Positions 14,866 through 22,591 are shown, numbered from the stretch's first letter. The stretch is DNA of 33,564 nt from Desulfobacterales bacterium (GCA_030066985.1 JASJAN010000072.1:1-33564), one strand, 5' to 3'. Numbers and translations: made by a program. Notes: generated from the sequence alone by a model not told the origin.

Positions 14866-15882
14866 ATGCAGATACCCAAAAAAATCTCCGGCGGCATGAT
14901 AACCATGATGATTGACGCAGCAACATCAAAACGCACTCTGCTGTCTTTACCATTGGTAATGGTTTTGATTGGCATTCTCAGCCTGGTGTACATGGGGTGT
15001 TCTTATCGGGAAACCGTGGATAAAACCACAAAAACCGTCACCAAGACAACCCAGAAGCTTACGCGCAATATTCGATTTTCAGACGACGATCTTCAGCGTT
15101 TGGCCGCCGTTATTGGTTTTGAAAATAAGTCCCTGTATCGGGGCAAGGATTTCGCCCAGTTATTTCGCAAGGGCATTCCGGAATATCTGAACAACGAATG
15201 CGATGATGTTAGCGTACTGCGTCCGGAAGCAGGCGATAAGATTGAAGGATTTCAGCAGCTGCCATTGATGGAAAACGGTGAGGTTGATAACTTTGCCCTG
15301 GCGCTAATCGGCAGGCAGATGGGAATAAATGCGGTCATCACCGGGAGCCTGGACGATATCGGTATACTGGATGAACTGCAAGGCATGATCTGGAAAGATA
15401 CCCGTCATCTGATTCAGATATTGGTCAGTATCGAGGTCTATGATACCGAAAGCGGCAGCAAAATCCTGGATGAAAGTTATAGCCGTAAAGTTGAAATTGA
15501 AGAGCTGGACTATGAATTGATGCGTTCTGTGGGCAAAATGATGTTGCCCGATTTAAATGAAACTTTGACAGATCTTCTGGCCGAAATTGGAGAAGCTGTC
15601 TGCTGGGCAATCGAGGACCAGCCTTGGAGCGGATTTGTTACCGCAGTTGAAGATGAAACCCTAATCATTTCTTCAGGCACCACCGCGGGTTTGGCCACAG
15701 GGGATGAATTCGATGTTTTTGATACCAGTCGCGTTTTAAAAGGGTTGTCCGGCCAGCGGTATTTTGTCCGCGGCCAAAAAATTGGTGAAGTCAAAATCAC
15801 CGAAGTCGAATCCAACCAAGCCAGGGCGGCAATCATCACCAACAGGGGGATTAAGCCGGGCAGTTCCGTGAGAGTGAAGTAA
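14866..15882 (+). CDS. FlgT/CsgG-like lipoprotein
   Basis: This protein of up to 338 aa has a hydrophobic segment ending in a lipobox-like YMGC, so an outer-membrane lipoprotein is likely. The mature part has a TolB/CsgG-like middle domain: LIGRQMGINAVITGSL, then IEVYDTESGSKILDESYS. The C-terminal domain, TAVEDETLIISSGTTAGLAT to GIKPGSSVRV, resembles the FlgT C-terminal fold. The start is uncertain: ATGs at 14866, 14896, 14905 and 14908 are all in frame, none with a good Shine-Dalgarno. The later ones give a more normal signal peptide. No flagellar gene is nearby, so a flagellar role is not supported by context. Confidence 0.7.
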   Translation: MQIPKKISGGMITMMIDAATSKRTLLSLPLVMVLIGILSLVYMGCSYRETVDKTTKTVTKTTQKLTRNIRFSDDDLQRLAAVIGFENKSLYRGKDFAQLFRKGIPEYLNNECDDVSVLRPEAGDKIEGFQQLPLMENGEVDNFALALIGRQMGINAVITGSLDDIGILDELQGMIWKDTRHLIQILVSIEVYDTESGSKILDESYSRKVEIEELDYELMRSVGKMMLPDLNETLTDLLAEIGEAVCWAIEDQPWSGFVTAVEDETLIISSGTTAGLATGDEFDVFDTSRVLKGLSGQRYFVRGQKIGEVKITEVESNQARAAIITNRGIKPGSSVRVK

Positions 15883-15888
15883 TTCACT

Positions 15889-15994
15889 CGGTTGAGCCGG
15901 TTTGCCCGTTGGCCCGTTGCGCCCGAAGATTCCAAGTCAGAAAGAATCACTTTCTTTTACCGGCTAACGGGAAACCGGCCAACCGGCTCAACCG
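15889..15994. repeat. Inverted-repeat element between convergent genes
   Basis: CGGTTGAGCCGG (from 15889) pairs with the complementary CCGGCTCAACCG ending at 15994. TTGCCCGTT pairs with AACGGG further in. A small hairpin AGAAAG/CTTTCT (15939-15955) lies in the middle. It belongs to the same family as 10893-11010. Placed between convergent genes, it could also end transcription from both sides. Confidence 0.8.
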
Positions 15995-16044
15995 GTAAAT
16001 ATGGTTACACGAGAGATTTTTAGGAAAGAATCGATAGAGAGCGA

Positions 16045-17013
16045 TTAGCTCGATAGTAATGAAACCTGATAGGCTTTGATGCGTTGCAGGGCTTCTGCCT
16101 GGGTTGAAATGTGATTGATTGATTTGCGAAACTGGCTGCTGTTTCGAAGGCCTTTGGCAAACCAGCACAGACGACTGCGCATCATCCGGCAAGCGATTTC
16201 CTCTCCAAAATATGTAACGGACGCTTTCAGGTAGTGTCTCATAATGTCAAACCGCTGGTCCAGATTGACAGTCGGTTCGGTCTCTCCGCGCAATCGGGCC
16301 CGAACGTTGGCAAATATCCAGGGGTTGCCGATGGCCATCCTGCCGATCATGATTGCGTCACATCCGGTTTGCGCCATCATTGCCATAGCATCACTGGCAC
16401 TGCAGATGTCACCGTTGCCGATTACAGGCACGTCAACCCGCTTTTTTAATTCCTTAATGATGGTCCAGTCTGCATGACCGCTAAATCCCTGGGTGGCGGT
16501 GCGAGGATGAATGGCAATCGCATCCACACCGCAGGATTCCGCAATTTTAGCAATTTCAAATGCCTGATTACCGGTGGCATCCCAACCACTTCTCAATTTA
16601 ACCGTAAGCGGTATGGATACGGCGTTGCGCACGCTACGGATGACAGCTGCTGCCGTATCGGGCGCCTGCATCAAGGCAACGCCCGAACCGGTTTTGATTA
16701 TTTTCCTGACCGCACATCCAAAATTGATGTCAATAATATCTGCGCCCGATGCTTCCACTAAACGGGCTGCTTCAGCCATCACATCCGGTTGAGAGCCGAA
16801 TATCTGAACTGACAGCGGCTTTTCCTGCGGCTGACTGTCCAGCAGTTGCTGGGTTCTGTATGATTGGTTGACCAGCCCATGGGCGCTGACCATCTCCGAG
16901 CAGACCAAAGCACAGCCCGCCTCTTTGGCCATCAGTCGAAACGGCAGGTTGGTAATGCCGGCCAGGGGCGCCAGCACCGTCTGATTCTCAAGTTTTACCG
17001 ATCCAATTTGCAT
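16045..17013 (-). CDS. dusB: tRNA-dihydrouridine synthase (DusB type)
   Basis: This enzyme of about 322 aa uses FMN to reduce uridines to dihydrouridine in tRNA. The N-terminal TIM barrel (about 1-240) shows LAPLAGITNLPFR, the catalytic Cys100 in INFGCAVRKI (more often NMGCP), TVKLRSGWD, IAIHPRTATQGFSG, VPVIGNGDI and GCDAIMIGRMAIGNPWIF. A helical C-terminal RNA-binding domain follows. It is of normal DusB length. ATG 17013 is taken as start, with an in-frame GTG two codons earlier; neither has a clear Shine-Dalgarno because a repeat begins at about 17022. DusB versus another Dus subtype rests on overall resemblance. Confidence 0.9.
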   Translation of the reverse strand: MQIGSVKLENQTVLAPLAGITNLPFRLMAKEAGCALVCSEMVSAHGLVNQSYRTQQLLDSQPQEKPLSVQIFGSQPDVMAEAARLVEASGADIIDINFGCAVRKIIKTGSGVALMQAPDTAAAVIRSVRNAVSIPLTVKLRSGWDATGNQAFEIAKIAESCGVDAIAIHPRTATQGFSGHADWTIIKELKKRVDVPVIGNGDICSASDAMAMMAQTGCDAIMIGRMAIGNPWIFANVRARLRGETEPTVNLDQRFDIMRHYLKASVTYFGEEIACRMMRSRLCWFAKGLRNSSQFRKSINHISTQAEALQRIKAYQVSLLSS

Positions 17014-17021
17014 ATTCACAA

Positions 17022-17112
17022 GTTAGTTGTTAGTCATTCGTTGTCCGTGGTGAAACAATTTTGAATTTATAGCATTAAACCGGCCAACGGACAACTGACT
17101 ACGGACAACAGA
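17022..17112. repeat. ACGGACAAC-type inverted-repeat element
   Basis: GTTAGTTGTTAGTCATTCGTTGTCCGT on the left is roughly complementary to ACGGACAACTGACTACGGACAAC on the right (arms imperfect). The interior includes AACCGGCCAACGG, a word shared with the CCGGTTGAG family. It fills exactly the gap between the DUF1848 stop codon and the dusB start. Confidence 0.7.
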
Positions 17113-17113
17113 C

Positions 17114-17989
17114 TTATTTTGAAGTGGGGTTGGCATAGCAGAATAGACAATCATGATAGCAAGGATGCTGGCGGTAATCACCGATATCCACTGATATTTT
17201 ACAACCGCACCCTTTTTGGGTGCGCTGGCCGGTATCTCGTCTTAATGAGAGATTTCCACCATAAAGTGTTACCAGCAGATCATTTGGGATACAGGCGCTC
17301 TGTGTGACGGATGAATCATTCGCGAGCCCCACCGAAACATCCTTTTCACAACACAGCATCAGCTTTATATTTTTGGAAGCCAGCATTTTTTCCATTTTGA
17401 CGATAACCTGACGCTTGGTTTTCAAGGGGGCATCCCAAAATGAAAAATCAGGCCGATTTACTAAGCGTTTTTCGATTTTTGAATAAGGGTCCATAAAGCT
17501 GGTGATACAGCGTTTGATTCCGGTCTCTTTGGCCTTTACAGCGATGCGTCTCAGATCACTGAGATTGTCCTGAACCTTGTCATTGCCGCTTTTGAAAAAA
17601 CAGATGGGGTCAAAGCGCCAGTTGATTGCCGCAGGACCGAATTGGTCGCCGAGTTGTTGAAGCTGGTCGAGGCGGACATCCAGGGAGGAGACCTGCGGCT
17701 CAAGCTGAGGGGATGCTGAATTGACGGTAAAGTTGAAAAAAAGATGGTAACCGGCCTTCTGCAGTTGTTGGCCATATTGGTGCTTCAAAAACTGACCGAA
17801 ATCTTTGGACCAGAAAACGATCGTATGCACATTGGCCGGGGTGGCAGGGATTTTTTTGATATGTCGATTGAACGGATTGACGACTTCAAAAAAACCGCGC
17901 TCAATGCATTCCATAAACCAGGGCATATAAAATGCCGGAATATCGGTTCGTCTGGATGCCGAGATGACGATTTTAGGCTCAGGCTTCAA
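17114..17989 (-). CDS. DUF1848 family protein
   Basis: This 291-aa protein opens with the family signature ISASRRTDIPAFY. Further family blocks are VNPFN, IVFWSKD, FNFTVN and RFDPICF. The C-terminus is cysteine-rich: GCGC, then SVDIGDY, then CYHDCLFCYAN, suggesting an iron-sulfur cluster at the end of the chain. I recall DUF1848 proteins being compared with radical-SAM-like folds; the activity is undescribed as far as I know. The only start giving the complete signature is a TTG at 17989, with no Shine-Dalgarno sequence. The sequence just upstream is a patch of dispersed repeats, so the native start may have been altered by a repeat insertion. Confidence 0.85.
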   Translation of the reverse strand: MKPEPKIVISASRRTDIPAFYMPWFMECIERGFFEVVNPFNRHIKKIPATPANVHTIVFWSKDFGQFLKHQYGQQLQKAGYHLFFNFTVNSASPQLEPQVSSLDVRLDQLQQLGDQFGPAAINWRFDPICFFKSGNDKVQDNLSDLRRIAVKAKETGIKRCITSFMDPYSKIEKRLVNRPDFSFWDAPLKTKRQVIVKMEKMLASKNIKLMLCCEKDVSVGLANDSSVTQSACIPNDLLVTLYGGNLSLRRDTGQRTQKGCGCKISVDIGDYRQHPCYHDCLFCYANPTSK

Positions 17990-17994
17990 TGTTT

Positions 17995-18112
17995 CGGGTT
18001 ACGGGTTACCAGGTACCTGGGTTTCAGGTGTCGGGTGTCCAGCCTTCGCTTTGAAAGCTACGGCTTGGCAAGCAGGTTTCAGGCTTTATAGTTCCGCCGT
18101 TGGCGGTTCAGG
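17995..18112. repeat. Patch of dispersed short repeats and hairpins
   Basis: This 118-bp patch combines several repeat words: GGTTACGGGTTACC, CAGGTGTCGGGTGTCC, an imperfect hairpin AGCCTTCGCTTTGAAAGC followed by TACGGCTTGGC (about 18041-18070), and TCCGCCGTTGGCGGT (18093-18107), a variant of the 15-nt hairpin. The AGCCTTCGCTT hairpin recurs at about 21983-22015. No coding potential is seen. Confidence 0.7.
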
Positions 18113-18188
18113 TGTCAGGTGTCAGGTTTCAGGGACGGTCAGAAGGGCTGACACCTGAATCCGCCTGCGGCGGAACACCTGAAACCTT
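18113..18188. repeat. Direct repeat, left copy, carrying the 15-nt hairpin
   Basis: These 76 bp match 18581-18656 with only two mismatches, as a direct repeat 468 bp away. Internally they form an inverted repeat (TCAGGTGTCAGG with CTGACACCTGA). They carry TCCGCCTGCGGCGGA at 18160-18174, between two ACACCTGAA words. Confidence 0.9.
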
Positions 18189-18190
18189 TC

Positions 18191-18541
18191 CTACTTGCGT
18201 TTAAGATCTTCGAGCGATATTACCTTTGCGCCTTTTTCCTTTGGTGCGGCTTCTTTTTGCTGGCCTAAGGTCTCCTGCTTTTCTGACGGTTCTGATGTTT
18301 GGGTCTCGGCCGGACTTTCCACTTTCTCCAGGCGCATTTTTTTGCCGTTCATGGTAAATTCAGTGCCGCTAATGTATACGTCTTTCAAGATCCATGTGAC
18401 CACCTGCAGCGGAATTTGCAGTAGAAGTAATTTGACGTGATACCAGTCTTTTTTAGCGTCCGGCAATATGCTCTCTACGCGCGCAAAAGTGAGCGGCTTA
18501 TCTTCAAAGTGGATTAATACTAAATCATTTTCTTTGGTCAT
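18191..18541 (-). CDS. Small conserved protein, function unknown
   Basis: This 116-aa protein has an N-terminal half rich in beta strands (DLVLIHFEDKPLTFARVES, then WYHVKLLLLQIPLQVVTWIL). The charged, low-complexity tail (about 75-107) is rich in Glu, Lys and Ser. It ends VISLEDLKRK. AGGA about eight bases before the ATG supports the start. It has no known motif. It is enclosed by two nearly identical 76-bp direct repeats (18113-18188 and 18581-18656), so recombination between them would delete the gene. Confidence 0.7.
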   Translation of the reverse strand: MTKENDLVLIHFEDKPLTFARVESILPDAKKDWYHVKLLLLQIPLQVVTWILKDVYISGTEFTMNGKKMRLEKVESPAETQTSEPSEKQETLGQQKEAAPKEKGAKVISLEDLKRK

Positions 18542-18580
18542 TCAGTATATCCTGTCATAGGTTCAATATAAGGCTTCGGG

Positions 18581-18656
18581 TGTCAGGTGTCAGGTTTCAG
18601 GGTCGGTCAGAAGGGCTGACACCTGAATCCGCCTACGGCGGAACACCTGAAACCTT
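18581..18656. repeat. Direct repeat, right copy, carrying the 15-nt hairpin
   Basis: This partner of 18113-18188 differs at two positions, one in the hairpin loop (TCCGCCTACGGCGGA at 18628-18642). It lies in the promoter region of the 116-aa gene and downstream of the metallo-hydrolase gene. Confidence 0.9.
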
Positions 18657-18716
18657 GTATGGTAATGCTCAGGCGATCAGACCCATAAATTGTTTAACTA
18701 CAAGCTGTCTGTTGAA

Positions 18717-19430
18717 CTAAGGAATAGATTTGCGTGTTCCGATAGTCGGGTCATGGAGTGGTAGTATAATATCTGCCAGCTCTTTAATTTTTTGGATAGA
18801 ATCATAAGCCTCTGTCAGATCGATGTGGACACCAGGTGCAATGGCCGGTCCGGCTGACGGAAAATTTTTATCATTGCAGCAAAAACCGGTGATGACGGCA
18901 CGCCCCTCGCTGGTATTGACAGCCACCGATTGCCCGCCAACCGTATGTCCCGGTGATAAAATGACATCGATGCCGTCGGCAATACGAGCGTCACCGTCGA
19001 CTTCGATTACGTTGACATCATCGAGTATGTCCGGATAATACCGATGATCGACCGGATGGGGTTTCTTTAAAAAAGCATACTCCTTTTTCTGGACATACAC
19101 GTCTGCATTGGTGCATTTATAGTCATTTTCACAGTGATCATTATGTAAATGGGTATGGATGATGATATCAATGTCCTCGGGTTTTAGCTCTAAGGTTGCC
19201 AATGCTTCTTCAAATTCCAATATTTTAAATCCGCACTCCTTTTCAGCACCTTCGGGCACCATAAATTGTTCCAGGCCGGTATCGATTAAAATGTTCTGAT
19301 CACCGCCCTTTAGATAAAAGACATATATCGGCAGGTATATTCGTTTACCATAATCCCGTAAATAGGTCATAACACCTTGATCGGTTTCGTTAATGCCCAC
19401 AACCAGTGGATGAATGGTGTATTTTTGCAT
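18717..19430 (-). CDS. Metallo-beta-lactamase-fold hydrolase (AHL-lactonase-like)
   Basis: This 237-aa protein has the metal-binding signature HTHLHNDH (residues 92-99). The later family positions are LSPGHTVGGQS (near 155) and LHDPTI near the end, enough for a two-metal site. Length and the N-terminal layout resemble N-acyl-homoserine-lactonase-type members, but substrate cannot be told from sequence. ATG 19430 is chosen over the preceding TTG because GGAGG is five bases upstream of it. It has no signal peptide. It is transcribed alone, between the right direct repeat and a divergent TPR gene. Confidence 0.85.
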   Translation of the reverse strand: MQKYTIHPLVVGINETDQGVMTYLRDYGKRIYLPIYVFYLKGGDQNILIDTGLEQFMVPEGAEKECGFKILEFEEALATLELKPEDIDIIIHTHLHNDHCENDYKCTNADVYVQKKEYAFLKKPHPVDHRYYPDILDDVNVIEVDGDARIADGIDVILSPGHTVGGQSVAVNTSEGRAVITGFCCNDKNFPSAGPAIAPGVHIDLTEAYDSIQKIKELADIILPLHDPTIGTRKSIP

Positions 19431-19612
19431 CAAGGCCTCCTGCTTTTTCAGATATACAAACTGTCGATGATTTTAGTATCACGCATGCACCCAAAACCTG
19501 ATTAAGGACGAATGGGAAGCTTTTCAATAAAGGATTTTGAATGGATGATCAAGACTAAAACCTTTTTACCTCAAAATCAAGCATCAAGGATGCGGCTGAA
19601 GCGGCAATTTTT

Positions 19613-19641
19613 TTGACTTTCGGGCCAATTCACCATACAAT
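19613..19641 (+). promoter_or_regulatory. Sigma-70-like promoter for the TPR gene
   Basis: TTGACT (19613-19618) and TACAAT (19636-19641) are separated by exactly 17 bp. The start codon follows 37 bp after the -10. Five of six bases match consensus in each box. Confidence 0.7.
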
Positions 19642-19677
19642 ACAGTGAATTACTGTACTTACTTTTAGGAGCTTCTC

Positions 19678-20175
19678 ATGAAAACCCGATTCGTTACGAT
19701 AATCATATTCAGTTGCTTTTTGTCAGCTACGGTCATTTTCAGTATACCGAATTCCTTAATCGCCCAATCAAAAGCCACAACCAAGAGCCGGAAAGCCCAA
19801 AGGCCTTCGGCTGCAGTAAAAAAAGATGCCAATTACTGGTTTGAAAAAGGTGCCCTTGTTTCTACATACGGCAACAATACGGCCGCTGTTCAGTATTTCC
19901 ACAAAGCCATCGTCCTGGATCCGAATTTTAGCCGGGCCTATTTCTCACAGGGCGTATCATACGGTCAGCTGGGCCAGTATCAAAAGGCGATCGCGCAGAT
20001 TAATATGGCCATTCAGAAGGAGCCGCAAAACAGCCTGTATTATTACGGCAGAGGACGAGTTTACCTTCTATGGGGCAATAAGGAAAAGGCCATGGCTGAT
20101 TTTAGAAAGGCGGCCGAAATGGGTGATGAAGACGCTCTGGATTATCTGGAATATATCGGTGAAAATAAATCGTAA
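19678..20175 (+). CDS. Exported TPR-repeat protein
   Basis: This 165-aa protein has an N-terminal signal peptide (about residues 1-30, hydrophobic IIIFSCFLSATVIF). A basic linker follows (KATTKSRKAQR). About three tetratricopeptide repeats fill residues 50-155: YWFEKGALVSTYGNNTAAVQ, AYFSQGVSYGQLGQYQKAIA and YYYGRGRVYLLWGNKEKAMA. Such proteins are periplasmic or surface scaffolds. TAGGAG before the ATG and a good promoter support it as an independent gene. Partner unknown. Confidence 0.88.
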   Translation: MKTRFVTIIIFSCFLSATVIFSIPNSLIAQSKATTKSRKAQRPSAAVKKDANYWFEKGALVSTYGNNTAAVQYFHKAIVLDPNFSRAYFSQGVSYGQLGQYQKAIAQINMAIQKEPQNSLYYYGRGRVYLLWGNKEKAMADFRKAAEMGDEDALDYLEYIGENKS

Positions 20176-20640
20176 AACCAAAATAGAAGCTATCTTAAAA
20201 CTAGAAGATTACGCTCCCCGCATGAATGCGGGATTTCACATCTAATTTCAGCAGGTTAAGGTATTCAACAAAGCAAGGCGAAAACGACTCGGTTGCCCTC
20301 GGCCATGAACTCGGGCCGAATGGAGCCCTTCGGCCGTGAGCTACACTCGGCCTGAACTCATGTCGAAGACAAGCCAAACGGTTTCCCGCAGGTCGATTTA
20401 AAAGTGGAGCATGCACACTAGTATTCGATCATTCTGAATCTATTTTATGCATACCTTAGTGTTTTTAGAAATAAATGTATAATCCATTTTTTTTAGATAA
20501 CCCAGCCATTGAGCTTAGATGCATTTTTGAGATAGCTTCTAAATGCAATAGAAATTTAGCACATTAACCAGCGTCTGTCGCTTAAATGACAGTATTCTGA
20601 CACGTTTGGCCTAAAAACGTTATTAAACGTTTGCCGGGTA
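20176..20640. other. Non-coding gap with composite repeat
   Basis: After the TPR stop comes a small hairpin CCCGCA-TGAA-TGCGGG (about 20216-20231), a possible terminator. An inverted-repeat unit follows at 20257-20458 (ends TAAGGTAT and ATACCTTA). It shares a 40-bp block (AAAGTGGAGC..TAGTA..GAATC, 20401-20440) with the element at 24836-24979. A GC-rich stretch of small hairpins (about 20289-20384, TCGGCC/GGCCGA words) is embedded in it. From 20459 to 20640 I see only AT-rich sequence and no gene. Confidence 0.6.
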
Positions 20641-20680
20641 ATACCGGCGATAATCTAGAAAAAAATTCTCACTACCCTGG

Positions 20681-20736
20681 AAACCCCTCATCACCGATTA
20701 TCTGATAGTTGTTTTAGATACCGTGTCGAGGGGTTT
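20681..20736 (+). terminator. Terminator-like inverted repeat
   Basis: AAACCCCTC (20681-20689) pairs with GAGGGGTTT (20728-20736), followed by more T. The 38-base loop has an inner TATCT/AGATA pairing. It stands just upstream of the M4 peptidase promoter and probably insulates it. A short regulatory RNA ending here is possible but unsupported. Confidence 0.5.
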
Positions 20737-20755
20737 TTGTTTTGGGTGCAATTTA

Positions 20756-20783
20756 TTGACAATTAAACGCCTTGTTTTAATAT
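20756..20783 (+). promoter_or_regulatory. Candidate promoter for the M4 peptidase-emfourin unit
   Basis: A perfect TTGACA (20756-20761) is followed after 16 bp by TAATAT (20778-20783). The peptidase ATG is 75 bp downstream. Confidence 0.5.
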
Positions 20784-20858
20784 GGGGCAGCATCTTATGG
20801 TAACACTGCTGACGCAGACAATGAGTCAGCTCGCATGCCATCCCGAAAGGAGGCCGTT

Positions 20859-21896
20859 ATGGCGCATTATCAATGCAATTGCACATTTGTTCCGCCGCAG
20901 GTTCTGGAAAATCTGGCACGGGTCGGTGTGGACAATGCCAGATTGAGTATTCAGCAGAGTAAAATCAGCCGCAAAAAGCGTGCGGATAAACGCATCGATA
21001 TGAAAGCGTTTATAAGTGCCAAAACTAGGGCCAAGGCCAAACGCAAGGTTTACGACTGCCAGAACAAATGGGAGCAGCGCGTCAAGCTGGTCCGGGGTGA
21101 AGGTAAACCGGCAAGCGGTGACAAAGATGCCGACAGGGTTTACACGTTTGCCGGCAAAGTTCGCGACTATTTCAGCAAAGTGCTCAAGCGCAATTCCATT
21201 GACAACAAGGGTATGGATTTAATCCTCAATGTGCATTTCGGTCAGGATTACATGAATGCCTTCTGGGATGGCGATGAAATGACCTTTGGTGACGGCGACG
21301 GTGAAATATTTATCAGTTTTACCCGGTCGCTGGAGGTAGTAGCGCATGAACTGGCGCATGGCGTTACCCAGTTTGCGGCCGATTTGGAGTATTTCAGTCA
21401 GTCCGGGGCATTGAACGAACATTTTTCAGATGTTTTCGGCAGTGCCATAACGCAGCACGCCTTCAAACAGGATGCCGGCCAGGCGGACTGGCTGGTGGGC
21501 GATGAAATTATGGGGCCGGACCTTTACGGGGAATCGCTGCGCTCCATGCAGGCTCCCGGAACGGCCTACGATAATCGTCTCCTTGGCAAAGACCCGCAAC
21601 CGGCCCACATGAATGACTACTATACCGGCGATGATGACAACCAGGGGGTTCACATTAACAGCGGTATCCCCAATCGCGCCTTCTATCTGGTCGCCATGGA
21701 AATTGGCACTGATAAAGCCACGCTTATCTGGTACCACGCACTTCAGAAGCTATGGACGACAGCTAAATTTAATGACGCTGTCGACGTTATTGTTGACTCG
21801 GCCAGAATCCTAACCCGGCAAAAACAGGTGCCAGTGGGCTCAACCCAACAAGTCAGAGCGGCATTCAGGGAGGTGGGGCTGCCTCACTTGACGTAG
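20859..21896 (+). CDS. Protealysin-like M4 metallopeptidase
   Basis: This 345-aa zinc peptidase of the thermolysin family has no signal peptide. The short N-terminal part with CTFVPPQVLENLA resembles the protealysin-type propeptide (C-x-(I/F)-(V/I)-P-P), which is removed on maturation. Zinc ligands are His163 and His167 in HELAHGVTQF and Glu187 in NEHFSDVFG. Glu164 is the catalytic base and His265 in GVHINSGIPN the second catalytic residue. ATG 20859 is chosen because AAAGGAGG is correctly spaced; the in-frame ATG at 20835 precedes that site. Protealysin-type enzymes act inside or are released from cells and are typically encoded next to their inhibitor emfourin. That matches the gene at 22148. 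Confidence 0.93.
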   Translation: MAHYQCNCTFVPPQVLENLARVGVDNARLSIQQSKISRKKRADKRIDMKAFISAKTRAKAKRKVYDCQNKWEQRVKLVRGEGKPASGDKDADRVYTFAGKVRDYFSKVLKRNSIDNKGMDLILNVHFGQDYMNAFWDGDEMTFGDGDGEIFISFTRSLEVVAHELAHGVTQFAADLEYFSQSGALNEHFSDVFGSAITQHAFKQDAGQADWLVGDEIMGPDLYGESLRSMQAPGTAYDNRLLGKDPQPAHMNDYYTGDDDNQGVHINSGIPNRAFYLVAMEIGTDKATLIWYHALQKLWTTAKFNDAVDVIVDSARILTRQKQVPVGSTQQVRAAFREVGLPHLT

Positions 21897-22147
21897 GACT
21901 CACAGGTTTCGCATTTCGGGTCTTAAAAACGGGGTTTCAGGTGGCAGTCTCAAAGGTTCCGCCGTCGGCAGTTCAGGTGTCCAGCCTTCGCTTGGAAAGC
22001 TACGGCCTGGCAGGCAGGTGTCAGGTTTCAGGCAAGATTAGAGGGGCTGACACCCGACACCTGAACACTGAAACCTTGGGCATATGCCAGCAGCCCAAAC
22101 TATTAGGCGTGGCGGCAAGCCTAAACTGGACCCAATAGGAGACTACT
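21897..22147. repeat. Degenerate repeat patch between peptidase and inhibitor
   Basis: CAGGTGTCAGG-type words occur on both strands, with TCCGCCGTCGGCAGT (21958-21972, a decayed 15-nt hairpin) and the AGCCTTCGCTTGGAAAGC hairpin (about 21983-22015). The right arm is CTGACACCCGACACCTGAAC (about 22049-22068). The patch has no coding potential and separates two genes that normally lie close together. Confidence 0.75.
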
Positions 22148-22465
22148 GTGTATATTGAGTATAAATGTTCCGGCGGATATGGCGGGCTGCGCTTTGCATA
22201 TCAATGCGAAATTGATGACCTGCCTGCGGCGGAGGCCCAAAAAATTCTGGATTTGATAGATGCTGCCCGCGCTTTGGAATTGGACCCCAAGCAGATTTCC
22301 GCCAATTCCCGCAATATACCCGATGACTTTATCTGCCGCCTGACGTTATCAACCGATACAATAAATAAGACCTTGTCCTTCAACGAACTGAGCGCACCTG
22401 AAAACTTGCGCCGCCTGTCGGCTTATTTGCGAAAACTGGCCGCTCAACAGCCAAGTGCTCACTGA
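22148..22465 (+). CDS. Emfourin-like M4 peptidase inhibitor
   Basis: This 105-aa protein opens with strands around YKCSGGYGGLRFAYQCEID. It continues DDLPAAEAQKILDLIDAARA, then LTLSTDTINKTLSFNELSAP and a final helix LRRLSAYLRKLAA. This order (SGGxxGLR, LP..EA..L..L, C-terminal FNE and LR..L..L) matches the emfourin family, which inhibits protealysin-like peptidases. The assignment is strengthened by the M4 peptidase immediately upstream on the same strand. GTG start with AGGAG seven bases upstream. The two genes are separated by 251 bp of repeat DNA rather than a few bases. Confidence 0.82.
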   Translation: MYIEYKCSGGYGGLRFAYQCEIDDLPAAEAQKILDLIDAARALELDPKQISANSRNIPDDFICRLTLSTDTINKTLSFNELSAPENLRRLSAYLRKLAAQQPSAH

Positions 22466-22491
22466 TCCTTTCGGTCCCAAATCTTTTTCTT

Positions 22492-22521
22492 GAGACAAAT
22501 ACTTCAAAGCTATGATATACT
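22492..22521 (+). promoter_or_regulatory. Candidate promoter for the PPC-repeat gene
   Basis: GAGACA (22492-22497) and TATACT (22516-22521) are 18 bp apart, 70 bp before the start codon. The -35 is weak. Confidence 0.35.
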
Positions 22522-22591
22522 ACTTGCAGCGCATCAGAATCCGACAGGTTAATATCAGACCAGACTAGCGAATGGTTTTCGGGAAAAGAGA

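Noticed and set aside
20640-20760. Riboswitch upstream of the M4 peptidase
   Set aside because: Only a long-loop terminator-like stem is seen; no known aptamer core could be recognised.
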